Numbered from the stretch's first letter, positions 14,371 to 22,422 are shown. The stretch: 22,487 nucleotides of DNA from Christensenella sp. UBA4636 (GCA_002405915.1 DHMS01000048.1:24041-46527); one strand, 5' to 3'. The notes: generated from the letters alone by a model not told the origin. Numbers and translations are program-made.

Positions 14371-16029
14371 TTAGTCTTCTTCTTTCATCTCTTCGATAAT
14401 AAGCGTAAACGAAGCTTCTTCATTGCTTACGGGGTCTACGACCGTTACTTTTTGTTCGCCTACTTTTGTGTAGTCTACTTTGCCCTCAAGCATCCTTTCG
14501 GTTACGGGTACTTCCTTGCCGGAAGAAAGACGAATATATAAAAGCGTGTATTTTTCCGGGTGAAGCTCGGGCGTTAATACCAAATCTGTGAGCTTTTCGC
14601 CCTTATTGAGATACAAAGCGTTTTTAGACAAGTCAACCCTTGGGCCGGTGCGCATGCTTAAAATCTTTGCTTCTTCCGGTTCGTCGTTTTCAACTACTTC
14701 AAAGTAATCGATATTTCCGTAGAAGCCGTTCGGCATGTAGATACGGATAACGTTTTCGCCTTTGGCGAGTTCGAAAGTTCCGATGTCGAGCATTCCCCAG
14801 AAGAACATGTTGTACCATGCAGTGAATTTTTGTCCTTCTTGCAAGTTGAGTGAAGCTTCGTCGCAGTAGTTAAGCAATTGATTGCCCGCTACCATATACT
14901 GGTCTTTATCATTGAGTGTGAAAGTAAACTTTCCGTCCGAACCTTTGGCACCGTTAACGTTGATCGCAAACATATTGCGAACGCTCCCGCCGCCTGTGCC
15001 GGCTGCTCTCGCTTTTATTTTGTAATTGCCCGCTTGGGGAACTTTGACGGTAAACTTGAAGTATACCGTTCTGCCGTTTTGCTTCGTACCGAGGCTCGAT
15101 ACCGCGCCCTTACCGCTCGTGCCGTTTGATATCTTTTTTCCGTCCGATATAACTCCGTCTTTGACTATCTGCGCCATAGACGTTTTTTCCTTTGCGGTGT
15201 ACAGCGTATTCGTTTCCGTGCCGAGAAGCGACGATTCGCTTGCATTATCGACACCCGAAAGCTTATAAACGCAATCTTCGGCTTCGATGAACGACGGCGA
15301 GATTATTTTGTCCGCTTCGACAACCGTCAACACTATGTCTTTTTTAACGTCCGGCAGGTATTCCACGGTAAGGGTAACTTCGCCCGTACCGAGGTCTTTT
15401 GCGGCAACCGCGGTTTTGTCCGCAATTTCCGTTTCGCCTTTTTTGAGCTTCCATTCCTCGGCTTTTAATATGCTCGTGTAACCTTCCGTCGCAACCCTTA
15501 CCGTTAAAACGGTAAAGTCTATCGTTTCTTCGGTAGTGTAACGCTCTTTTAAGGCAGACGAGTCAACCGTCATCGTTAAGTCGGTCGGCAAAGCAACTGT
15601 TATTTCTATATCGAAAGTATAATCGTAACCGGGAACGCTCACCGTGATTTTGTCGTCGTCTTTAGTGAGTTGTTCGCCTTTTTTGGTCCACGTCGTGAAC
15701 TCGGAATCGAAAAAGGTTTTGCTCTTACCGTTAGATAATTTTGCCGTCGCGACAAGCCCCGTTATGTCGAATACTTCGCCGGGGTAGTAGCTTGTTTTCG
15801 GGGCAAGGGTTACTTCCACGCTCGTTATCGTAGCCTTTTCTTCCTTATGCCCGGGGCATTTCAATTCGCATGCGGGGTCTTTGCAGTCCTTGTTGAGGCA
15901 ATATCCGCACTTGGGGCATTTGCTTTCGCAAACGTGCGCTTCCGTTTTTCCGCAGCCCGACAAGGCAATGCACGTAAGCGACGCTATCGCGATAATAAAG
16001 CAAATTATCCGCTTTGTTAATGCTTTCAT
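14371..16029 (-). CDS. Lipoprotein with Cys-rich knuckle, Ig-like and CBM6/35-like domains
   Basis: The 552-aa precursor has a lipobox LSGC with lipidated Cys26. Right after it come seven Cys and two His between residues 32 and 61 (CESKCPKCGYC then C-x4-C-x4-C-x3-C spacing), a zinc-ribbon-like pattern seen in other gut-clostridial lipoproteins. Residues about 68-150 and 155-240 are Ig-like, about 248-450 a CBM6/35-like module (IEAEDCVYKL at the start, GNIDYFEV at the end), and about 460-552 an Ig-like tail. The CBM and tail are paralogous to the C-terminal part of the 918-aa protein. AAGGAGC ribosome binding site before the ATG. It is the first gene of the operon behind the LytTR boxes. No transporter genes accompany it, so a surface glycan-binding role, not ABC uptake, is the better guess. 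Confidence 0.88.
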   Translation of the reverse strand: MKALTKRIICFIIAIASLTCIALSGCGKTEAHVCESKCPKCGYCLNKDCKDPACELKCPGHKEEKATITSVEVTLAPKTSYYPGEVFDITGLVATAKLSNGKSKTFFDSEFTTWTKKGEQLTKDDDKITVSVPGYDYTFDIEITVALPTDLTMTVDSSALKERYTTEETIDFTVLTVRVATEGYTSILKAEEWKLKKGETEIADKTAVAAKDLGTGEVTLTVEYLPDVKKDIVLTVVEADKIISPSFIEAEDCVYKLSGVDNASESSLLGTETNTLYTAKEKTSMAQIVKDGVISDGKKISNGTSGKGAVSSLGTKQNGRTVYFKFTVKVPQAGNYKIKARAAGTGGGSVRNMFAINVNGAKGSDGKFTFTLNDKDQYMVAGNQLLNYCDEASLNLQEGQKFTAWYNMFFWGMLDIGTFELAKGENVIRIYMPNGFYGNIDYFEVVENDEPEEAKILSMRTGPRVDLSKNALYLNKGEKLTDLVLTPELHPEKYTLLYIRLSSGKEVPVTERMLEGKVDYTKVGEQKVTVVDPVSNEEASFTLIIEEMKEED

Positions 16030-16118
16030 CTTTTTTCAGCTCCTTTTCTTCCACTCCGCTTTTGGCGGCGGGCGTGATACGCCCATCGGAAGATAAACCG
16101 TTTTTTTTGGTCGAAAAA

Positions 16119-16147
16119 ATCATAACAAAAAAAGGAAAGCAACGCAA
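16119..16147 (-). promoter_or_regulatory. Promoter of the lipoprotein-GH3-small protein-CBM operon
   Basis: Minus-strand TTGCGT (16147-16142) and TATGAT (16124-16119) with a 17-bp spacer. The -35 is poor, as usual for activator-dependent promoters. Predicted leader about 83 nt, with a small GGGCGT/ACGCCC hairpin. Confidence 0.75.
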
Positions 16148-16154
16148 TACTTTC

Positions 16155-16187
16155 CTTGTGAATGGTCGAATTTTGCTTGTGAACGGT
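16155..16187 (-). promoter_or_regulatory. LytTR-type direct repeat operator
   Basis: On the minus strand ACCGTTCACAAG (16187-16176) and ACCATTCACAAG (16166-16155) match in 11 of 12 positions with a 21-bp period, that is two 9-bp boxes with 12 bp between them. This is the arrangement bound by LytTR regulators such as AgrA, ComE and VirR. The near box ends 7 bp from the -35. The genes for a LytTR regulator and its kinase lie just upstream. Confidence 0.8.
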
Positions 16188-16231
16188 TTTGCAAGCGGGT
16201 TTAAAGCAATCTTAAAGTCTGCTTCCGCGGC

Positions 16232-17593
16232 TTATTTTGCGGACGGGAAAAGAATGGTTAAAGTGAACACTTGCTTATCGGTTTTTATATCCATCGACCC
16301 GCCGTATTTTTCCACCGTGTGCCTTACGCTTTTCAAACCGTAGCCGTGGAAAGCTTTGTCCTTTTTGGTCGTTACGGGCAAGCCGTCCTTAAAGTCCGCT
16401 TCGCCCGCAAAGTTGTTGAAGATTTTTATTATCACCAGCTTGCCGTTGGAAGTTATCTTTAAGCCTATCGAGCGTTCGCTCGCCTTTAAGCTCGCGGTCG
16501 CTTCAATCGCGTTGTCCAAAAGATTGCCGAACAGCGAATACACTTCGTAATCGGGCATAAAATCGAGCTTGGTCGCGTCGAGTATGCAGGATAGGTCTAT
16601 GCCTTTCGACTTGCAAACAAGGCTTTTTTCGGTAAGAACTACATTCAAAGCCTCGCTCGGCGTACGATAAGCGGAGTCGTAAATGTCTATGGCTTTTTTG
16701 ATTTCTTCCTTTTCCTCGTCGGCGAACCCCTTTTCGTTGAACACCGCATACATTTTATGCTTTAAGTCGTGACATTTGACGTTTATGACTTCGATGTTTT
16801 CTTTCATTAGCGCATATTGGTCCTTTTCGCGCATGCGCATTTTTTTCACTACTTTAAGCTCCGATTCCGCGCCCGAACGCCTCGGCACTTCCACCAAAAG
16901 AACTATTACGAGTATACAGCACAAAAAATTGTAGAAGTGTAGCAACATTTCGACAACGAAAACTATCGTTTTATCTTTCGGGAAAACCGAAGCGAGGACG
17001 CGCGTCGGGACAACGAACGTTACGACGGAACTTACCACAAGGTCGATTAACAGTATCAACGCCGAAAGAGCCATCGTCACGGCATCGCCCATTTCGTTCG
17101 CGCCGGCTTTGCGCACGGTCGGGGCAAAGAAAATCCCGTTGAGAGAGTACACGAGCGTGTACAAAAAAATGTACACTATCAAAAAATAGTAGTTTTCCGC
17201 CGAGATGACCGTTATTTCGCTCGAATCGTAAAAGTCAAGCGAAACGTTGACGGTCGTTTCCATCGTAACGTTGAACATTTCGTACGCTTCCGAAGCAATA
17301 TGCTGAACGGTATAGCCCGCAACGGCGCACAAAAGTATGCTCTTAAACGGCGCGTCGAAGCATATTACGCCCGCCGCAAGGGTCAACGCAAACAAAAACG
17401 TGAACGTGAAAAAGTGAACGAAAAAGTTTTCGGCTTTCGGCGGCGCGAGAAAGGAGAGAGCGATGCAACCTATAACGGAAAGCGCGGCTCTCAGCCAAAA
17501 AAGTTTTCTGCGTTCAAAGTCTTTTGCGAAAAGTATTTCCGCAATAATAAGCTCGATTACGAATATCGGGCGAAAGAAAAACATCTGTGACAT
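16232..17593 (-). CDS. GHKL sensor histidine kinase (AgrC/LytS-type partner of LytTR regulator)
   Basis: The 453-aa protein has about six to seven membrane helices in residues 1-235 with no large extracellular domain, a short helical linker, the phospho-acceptor motif CHDLKHK with His275, an N-box GNLLDNAIEA (356-365) and a G-box GYGLKSV (417-423). This is the HATPase_c_5 layout of kinases that pair with LytTR regulators and often sense peptides, cell-envelope state or small ligands through the membrane part. A loop at about residues 105-132 is polar and may face outside. Ribosome binding site GAGG 7 nt before the ATG. It follows the regulator gene by 136 bp, a gap filled by a tandem repeat. 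The ligand is unknown; the location suggests a cue tied to the surface glycan proteins. Confidence 0.9.
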   Translation of the reverse strand: MSQMFFFRPIFVIELIIAEILFAKDFERRKLFWLRAALSVIGCIALSFLAPPKAENFFVHFFTFTFLFALTLAAGVICFDAPFKSILLCAVAGYTVQHIASEAYEMFNVTMETTVNVSLDFYDSSEITVISAENYYFLIVYIFLYTLVYSLNGIFFAPTVRKAGANEMGDAVTMALSALILLIDLVVSSVVTFVVPTRVLASVFPKDKTIVFVVEMLLHFYNFLCCILVIVLLVEVPRRSGAESELKVVKKMRMREKDQYALMKENIEVINVKCHDLKHKMYAVFNEKGFADEEKEEIKKAIDIYDSAYRTPSEALNVVLTEKSLVCKSKGIDLSCILDATKLDFMPDYEVYSLFGNLLDNAIEATASLKASERSIGLKITSNGKLVIIKIFNNFAGEADFKDGLPVTTKKDKAFHGYGLKSVRHTVEKYGGSMDIKTDKQVFTLTILFPSAK

Positions 17594-17635
17594 TTTGTTC
17601 CTCGTTTTTTGCTTGCTTTCGTTTTTGCTTTTGGG

Positions 17636-17709
17636 CGGCTTTTTAGCTTTCGGCGGTTTTAGCTTTCGGCGGTTTTAGCTTTCGGGCGGCTTTTTAGCTT
17701 TCGGGCGGT
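17636..17709. repeat. Short tandem repeat between regulator and kinase genes
   Basis: The unit TTTTAGCTTTCGGCGG recurs with AGCTTTCGG at 17645, 17661, 17677 and 17696 (periods 16, 16 and 19). It fills most of the untranslated gap between the two genes of the two-component system, after the regulator stop and before the kinase ribosome binding site. Confidence 0.75.
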
Positions 17710-17729
17710 CTTTACGCCGTTGCCGTTTT

Positions 17730-18449
17730 TTACATATCGAAGTTGCCGTAAAACCCCGTCAAAGCTTGCATAAATTCTTTTTTTCGCCTTCTTGCAAGGG
17801 TAAGCTTGTCGCCGCCGACCGTTATTTCTAAGTCTTCCACTTCCTTTACGTGCCGCAAGTTGACGATGAGCGAACGCGAACATTTGAAAAACCCGTTCTT
17901 AATAAAGTACGGTTCGACTTCCTGCAAACTCTTTGTCGTGACTTCTATGTCCTTGTCGAGCGTGTGATAAATAAGCCGATAGTTGTATATATCGACGTAT
18001 TTTATGTCGGCAAGTTCGAGGTTGAACGTCGTGTTATTGACTTTTATCTCCATGAGCTTGCCTTTTTTACTCATAAGATTATCCATCAATCTGTCGAATC
18101 TTATCGAAAAAGAGTTGTAATTGAACGGCTTAACGACAAAATCGAACGCATTGACGGAATACCCGTCTATCGCGTACTGCGCCATGTTCGTCACGAAAAT
18201 AATAGCGACGTTTTTGTCTTTTTCACGCAGGCTTTTGCAAGCGTTCATTCCGTCCATCGCCGGCATTTCGATATCCATAAACACCACGTCGCACGGCGTG
18301 TACTTATCGAGAAAGTTTACCGCGCTCGTAAAAGTTTTGATTTCGTAATAATAGTCTTTGTGCAGGCTTTCGTATCTTTTTATTGCCTCAATCAACTTTT
18401 TTGCGTCGCTTTCGCAATCTTCCACAATGCACAAATTAAACTTTTTCAT
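17730..18449 (-). CDS. LytTR-family response regulator
   Basis: The 239-aa protein has a receiver domain (about 1-122) with acidic Glu10 and Asp11, phospho-acceptor Asp59 in VVFMDIEMP and Lys107 in VVKPF, and a LytTR DNA-binding domain (about 132-235) with the signature FFKCSRSLIVNLRHVKEV. All residues needed for phosphotransfer are present. Regulators of this family bind paired 9-bp direct repeats and activate transcription; such a pair lies at 16155-16187 in front of the operon that follows the kinase gene. A GAGG-type ribosome binding site lies upstream. Transcribed from a strong promoter at 18572-18600 through a leader of about 115 nt with two hairpins. Confidence 0.93.
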   Translation of the reverse strand: MKKFNLCIVEDCESDAKKLIEAIKRYESLHKDYYYEIKTFTSAVNFLDKYTPCDVVFMDIEMPAMDGMNACKSLREKDKNVAIIFVTNMAQYAIDGYSVNAFDFVVKPFNYNSFSIRFDRLMDNLMSKKGKLMEIKVNNTTFNLELADIKYVDIYNYRLIYHTLDKDIEVTTKSLQEVEPYFIKNGFFKCSRSLIVNLRHVKEVEDLEITVGGDKLTLARRRKKEFMQALTGFYGNFDM

Positions 18450-18476
18450 CGTCTGTTCCCTCGTTTAAGGTTTTTT

Positions 18477-18527
18477 GCGAAGCGACCAAAGGGTCGCTTC
18501 GCTCCGCCGTTTTCGCAAGAAAACGGC
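18477..18527 (-). promoter_or_regulatory. Two consecutive strong hairpins in the regulator leader
   Basis: GCGAAGCGACC/GGTCGCTTCGC (18477-18502, 11-bp stem, 4-nt loop) and GCCGTTTTC/GAAAACGGC (18506-18527, 9-bp stem, 4-nt loop) lie 3 nt apart, about 28 nt before the regulator ATG. Neither is followed by a T-run on the minus strand, so they are not plain terminators. Confidence 0.6.
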
Positions 18528-18571
18528 TCGTCTTCCGCCGCCTTTTTTTGCAAAAATATTTTTATATTTTT

Positions 18572-18600
18572 AAGATAACACTTTATCGCGTTTCTGTCAA
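18572..18600 (-). promoter_or_regulatory. Sigma-A promoter of the two-component system
   Basis: Minus-strand consensus TTGACA (18600-18595) and TATCTT (18577-18572), spacer 17 bp. The remaining part of this 355-bp gap holds the leader hairpins, a short direct repeat and the upstream terminator. Confidence 0.85.
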
Positions 18601-18652
18601 TAGTTTTTGCAAAAAAACTTTTTTAGCCACGCTTTTTAATATTATGTAAATC

Positions 18653-18682
18653 CTCAATTTTCACCTTTCAACTCTCAATTTT
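18653..18682. repeat. Direct repeat with 21-bp period upstream of the regulator promoter
   Basis: CTCAATTTT at 18653-18661 and 18674-18682 (TGAAAATTGAG on the minus strand), with a partial third match between. The spacing equals that of LytTR sites but the sequence differs from the boxes at 16155-16187 and it is simple, low-complexity DNA. Confidence 0.4.
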
Positions 18683-18742
18683 CAACTATAAAAAAGCTCG
18701 GCTATAGGTCGATTATCGCTTGATTTTATGTTTTTAGACATG

Positions 18743-18778
18743 ATAAAGCCCGAGATGCAAAAATAGCGCATCTCGGGC
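18743..18778 (-). terminator. Rho-independent terminator of the 1199-aa GH3 gene
   Basis: Perfect 11-bp stem GCCCGAGATGC/GCATCTCGGGC with a 9-nt loop, 26 nt after the stop, followed by TTTAT on the minus strand. It separates this gene from the two-component system. Confidence 0.85.
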
Positions 18779-18804
18779 AAAGGGAGAGTAAAAACAGATT
18801 TTTT

Positions 18805-21800
18805 TTAGTCTTTTTCTTCGCGTTGTAACTTGCCTAAAATTATGGTGTCGTAAGTTTCAGAAAACCTTTCTCTGCCTTCGGCAAGCGTTCCTTTTCCGAT
18901 AGGAACCCTTAACAATTTTTGAGCGTTGTAGTTTTCAATCGTTTCGTCAATCAAATCGATAGCCGTCATATAAGCAAGCTTATCGGTGATTTTTAAAACG
19001 GTTTCCCTTACTCTTATTCCACTACCGGCGTTGTATTTTCTGTAATGTTTAAGCGCGGCATTTTCGATATTGAAATAAGCGTAAGTAAATCCCTTTTTGA
19101 TTTTAAGCGTAACTATCAAGTGAGTTCCTATTTTTACGCTCGACTGAAATTCGCTTACAGCTACCTTCGTTCTGACGTCCTTCGAGAGCGCGTACGCCTT
19201 AATCGAATTAAAGTAAATTTTCTGCTCGTAGGGCAAACTATCGTAGGCTTCTTTGATAGTTTTTCTTGCGAACGGAAGCGCGGCTTTCGTTTCTACGAAA
19301 ACCTCTTCCGCTTCGTTTTTTTCAATCGATTCGCTTTCCTTTTCCTCTACCGCCTCGTCAACGGCAGTCACCACGGATTCGCTTGTCGCGGATATTTCTT
19401 CGGAGCTTTTAGTCGAAGTAATCGGCACCGCCGTATCGGACGATGACTCTTCGCTCGTAGCAGCTGCTACTACCTTTTTCTTTTTAAAGAAAACAAGGTA
19501 AACGGAGAATCCGCACGCCGCAAGAACTGTGACATTCAAGAAAATAAGTACGGGTATCCACCAACGGAAAACGTCGGCTATCTTCCCGATTCCTATATCC
19601 GCCGTCGGGTCATAGGTTTTTGCAAAATAATAAGTTTCGCAAATAGCGTAAAGCAAGTTTTTAGCGGAACGGCGAGCGCAATACCAGGACGAAGCGGAGG
19701 ACTCGTCAAGTCCGTTGTTGCACCTATCCTGCGGGCTTAGCCAAATATCGTTACCCGCACGGATTCCGCGCTCTACCGTCATATCGTTGTCGCCCACGCA
19801 CCAGTCGGTTATAACCGCGCCTTTAAAGCCCCATTCGTTGCGCAAAATATTCGTCAAAAGCGCATAGTTGCCGCCCGTCCAAGTTCCGCCGAGGCGGTTG
19901 AAAGAACTCATAACCGAGTTTGCTCCGCCCTCTTTAACGGCGATTTCGAAAGATTTAAGATAATTTTCTCTCAAATTCTGCTCGGTTAACCACACGTTGA
20001 GTTGGCTGGGGTTAGGTCCTTCTTCGCTTAAAACAAGGTGTTTAAGATACATTCTCACCCCTTTCGATTTTGCGCCTTTTATAACGTTAGCAGCAAGCGT
20101 TCCCGAAAGTACCGCGTCCTCTGAGAACGCTTCGAAGTTTCTGCCGTTGAAAGCCGAACGGTGCAAGTTTACGGTCGGCGCGTAAATTGCGCTTACACCG
20201 GTTGCCTGCCCTTCTTGCCCTATCGCTTCGCCGAGAATGAAAGCAATGTTTTTGTTCCAGGTCTGAGCCCATAAGGTTGCGTTCGAAAAGCCCGTCCATT
20301 TGTTTGCGTTGTTGCTTATCGGGTTATTAACCGCAACGTTGAAACCGCTTCCGCCGTCAAGTTCGTTCATAAACGGCTTGCCTATGCTTGCCGCTTCGTC
20401 CGTCGCGTAACCGCTCGATTCGACGAAGTACAAAAGTTCGTCCTTAGTAAGCTGATTAAGAAGCAATTCCCACGTTTCGTCGTTGTAGTTCGCGCCGAGC
20501 TTCATGACGAGTTCGTCGTTGAATTTTAAGCCCGAGCCGCTCTTTAAAGCGTCTTTCCCGGGTTTTTTGCCGTCCTCGGTAAGAGTTATCGTCAGTTCTC
20601 CCGCAACGCCTTGCGTAGGTTCTTCCGTAATATTTTCGTACGGCGCGTTATGCACGTAACTATTAGCCTTAGATACTTCGGAGGAAATATCTCTTATCGG
20701 AGTGACGGTCGCGGGGAAAGTGTCTTTAAAGTTGCTGCGGGAAAGCCATTTTATCTCTTCGCCCGCGGTGCTTCCGTCAATCGGAACGTTCCCGTACGCG
20801 CTTCCTTTTATATAATTGCCGGCTTCGTCGAAAGTTCCGTAACGATTTTTAACCATTCCGCCGGTCTTGGGGTCGCGCTTATACGCAATGGTGTTTTCAA
20901 CGTTAAATTCGATGGTATTTTCGTTGCTTTCCGTAAGATTTTTCCAGCCATGGGCGTTTTCGAGAAGTTGAACTTTGTAAAGTCCGCTTTCAAGCTCCCA
21001 ACCCGTTCTGCCGTTTTTGTTGCGGTCGTAACAATCGTAACTTGCCATATCGTAAGACGTAAAAGTCAATTTGTAGTTTTCCGTTTTGCCCGGTTCTATT
21101 TCGCCCGTTTTTTCGAAAGCAAGCAAGTTGACATGCGCCTTTTCTATCCCGCCGGAAGTGTAAGGCGGGGTGTAATAAAGTTCGATTACGTCTTTTCCTT
21201 TTACGCTACCCGTGTTCGTAACGGCAACGGCTACTTCGACGGTGGTCGCGCGTTGAAGCCCCGAGCCGTCGGTGGAAAGAGTGTAAGAAAGAATTTCTTT
21301 TTCAAACGTCGTGTAAGAAAGCCCGTGTCCGAAAGGATAAACAACGAAATTGTCGTAAGAAGTTCCGCTTGCTTCAAAATATCCTTCCTTATCCGCCGTT
21401 TCATACCACTTGTAACCGATATAGATATTCTCAGTATAATGAATATTCTTGCCGGAAGAAGTCTGGGTCATAATAGCGTTCACGTATGACGGGTCTTTTT
21501 TTAAGTCCGTAACGTACGTGTCCGAAGTGCGACCGGACGGATTGACGCTGCCCTTCAATATGCGAGCCAAAGCCTTTGTCCCCGACTGACCGGGATAAGA
21601 AATATTGAACGCCGCTCCTATTTTTTCGTTTTTAAGGAAGCCGAGGTTCATCGTGTTGCCGGAGTTAACGATAACTATAACTTTTGTGAAGTTATCCGCA
21701 ACCATGTTAAGCATGTCTTCCTCTTCTTTGGAAAGGTCGAGGTACGTTCTATCTTTATCTTCCGTTTTATTGCCGTCAATATATTTCGTTTGGGTAAACG

Positions 21801-22404
21801 GAAGGTCTAAACCTTCACTACCATACCGAGAAAAAACAACGAGAGCGACCGAGGAAAATTCCTTTGCGTATTCAAGGCGGGTCTTTCCGTCGCTTCCTTT
21901 CTTTTGGTAAAAACTAACGTCCGGTTCGTATAGACCGAGATTACCTTTATTTCTGCTTCCGCAATAAGCCGCATAGTCGGCAAGAAGAGTTTCGTTTACC
22001 TCAAAACCTTCCGATTTAAGTCCCGCGGTAAGCATTACCTTTTTATCGGCGTTGATTGTCGCAACCGCGCTACCTCCGCCGGTTAAAAGAAACGCGCCGT
22101 CATGAGCGGACCAACCGAAAAGGTTGATTTTGTTTTCCTTTTCCGCAAGCGGCAACGTACCGTTATCGTTTTTAAGCATAACGATACCCTCTTCGGAAAG
22201 TCGCTCTACCACTTTATCGTTGTTTTTGAGAGTCTCTTGCGTAGCTCCGTCCGAAAAGTCTATGCCCGTGTTGCACAAAAGCTTTGTAATGACGTATTCA
22301 TACTTCGAACAAAGCACGTCGCCGACTATAAACACCGCTAAAACTACGGCGATTATAACAACCGTAATTATCTTTTTAATGGGTAATTTTTTTGAAAAGT
22401 TCAT
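18805..22404 (-). CDS. Membrane-anchored, domain-permuted GH3-family protein (1199 aa)
   Basis: Paralogue of the 1144-aa protein with the same order: membrane helix (about 11-32), GH3 C-terminal-type domain (from RLSEEGIVMLKND near 68 to YPFGHGLSYTTFE near 380), fibronectin-like domain, GH3 barrel (about 640-920: GRNFEAFSED, LKHLVLS, TEQNLRENYLKSFE, GFKGAVITDW with nucleophile Asp867), second helix (about 947-973), a Ser/Glu-rich linker and a larger cytosolic domain (about 1055-1165) with YFNSIKAYALSKD followed by KIGTHLIVTLKIKK. The nucleophile is kept; the KH motif is followed by LVLSEEGPNP rather than the usual residues. Hydrolysis of a beta-linked sugar at the cell surface is the family expectation, not shown here. 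GGGAGC ribosome binding site. Single transcription unit with its own terminator. Confidence 0.88.
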   Translation of the reverse strand: MNFSKKLPIKKIITVVIIAVVLAVFIVGDVLCSKYEYVITKLLCNTGIDFSDGATQETLKNNDKVVERLSEEGIVMLKNDNGTLPLAEKENKINLFGWSAHDGAFLLTGGGSAVATINADKKVMLTAGLKSEGFEVNETLLADYAAYCGSRNKGNLGLYEPDVSFYQKKGSDGKTRLEYAKEFSSVALVVFSRYGSEGLDLPFTQTKYIDGNKTEDKDRTYLDLSKEEEDMLNMVADNFTKVIVIVNSGNTMNLGFLKNEKIGAAFNISYPGQSGTKALARILKGSVNPSGRTSDTYVTDLKKDPSYVNAIMTQTSSGKNIHYTENIYIGYKWYETADKEGYFEASGTSYDNFVVYPFGHGLSYTTFEKEILSYTLSTDGSGLQRATTVEVAVAVTNTGSVKGKDVIELYYTPPYTSGGIEKAHVNLLAFEKTGEIEPGKTENYKLTFTSYDMASYDCYDRNKNGRTGWELESGLYKVQLLENAHGWKNLTESNENTIEFNVENTIAYKRDPKTGGMVKNRYGTFDEAGNYIKGSAYGNVPIDGSTAGEEIKWLSRSNFKDTFPATVTPIRDISSEVSKANSYVHNAPYENITEEPTQGVAGELTITLTEDGKKPGKDALKSGSGLKFNDELVMKLGANYNDETWELLLNQLTKDELLYFVESSGYATDEAASIGKPFMNELDGGSGFNVAVNNPISNNANKWTGFSNATLWAQTWNKNIAFILGEAIGQEGQATGVSAIYAPTVNLHRSAFNGRNFEAFSEDAVLSGTLAANVIKGAKSKGVRMYLKHLVLSEEGPNPSQLNVWLTEQNLRENYLKSFEIAVKEGGANSVMSSFNRLGGTWTGGNYALLTNILRNEWGFKGAVITDWCVGDNDMTVERGIRAGNDIWLSPQDRCNNGLDESSASSWYCARRSAKNLLYAICETYYFAKTYDPTADIGIGKIADVFRWWIPVLIFLNVTVLAACGFSVYLVFFKKKKVVAAATSEESSSDTAVPITSTKSSEEISATSESVVTAVDEAVEEKESESIEKNEAEEVFVETKAALPFARKTIKEAYDSLPYEQKIYFNSIKAYALSKDVRTKVAVSEFQSSVKIGTHLIVTLKIKKGFTYAYFNIENAALKHYRKYNAGSGIRVRETVLKITDKLAYMTAIDLIDETIENYNAQKLLRVPIGKGTLAEGRERFSETYDTIILGKLQREEKD

Positions 22405-22422
22405 ATTTGCTCCCGTTGTTAT

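Noticed and set aside
16190..16231. Terminator between the kinase gene and the lipoprotein operon
   Set aside because: Only weak, interrupted pairing (AAGCA/TGCTT) without a T-run; read-through from the two-component genes into the operon may add to its expression.
17850..18578. 242-codon plus-strand open frame
   Set aside because: Antisense to the LytTR regulator, whose motifs are unmistakable; no known domain in the plus-strand product.
20611..21489. 292-codon plus-strand open frame
   Set aside because: It lies antisense within the 1199-aa GH3 gene, has no promoter or ribosome binding site, and its composition (Arg/Phe/Val-rich) is typical of a shadow frame.
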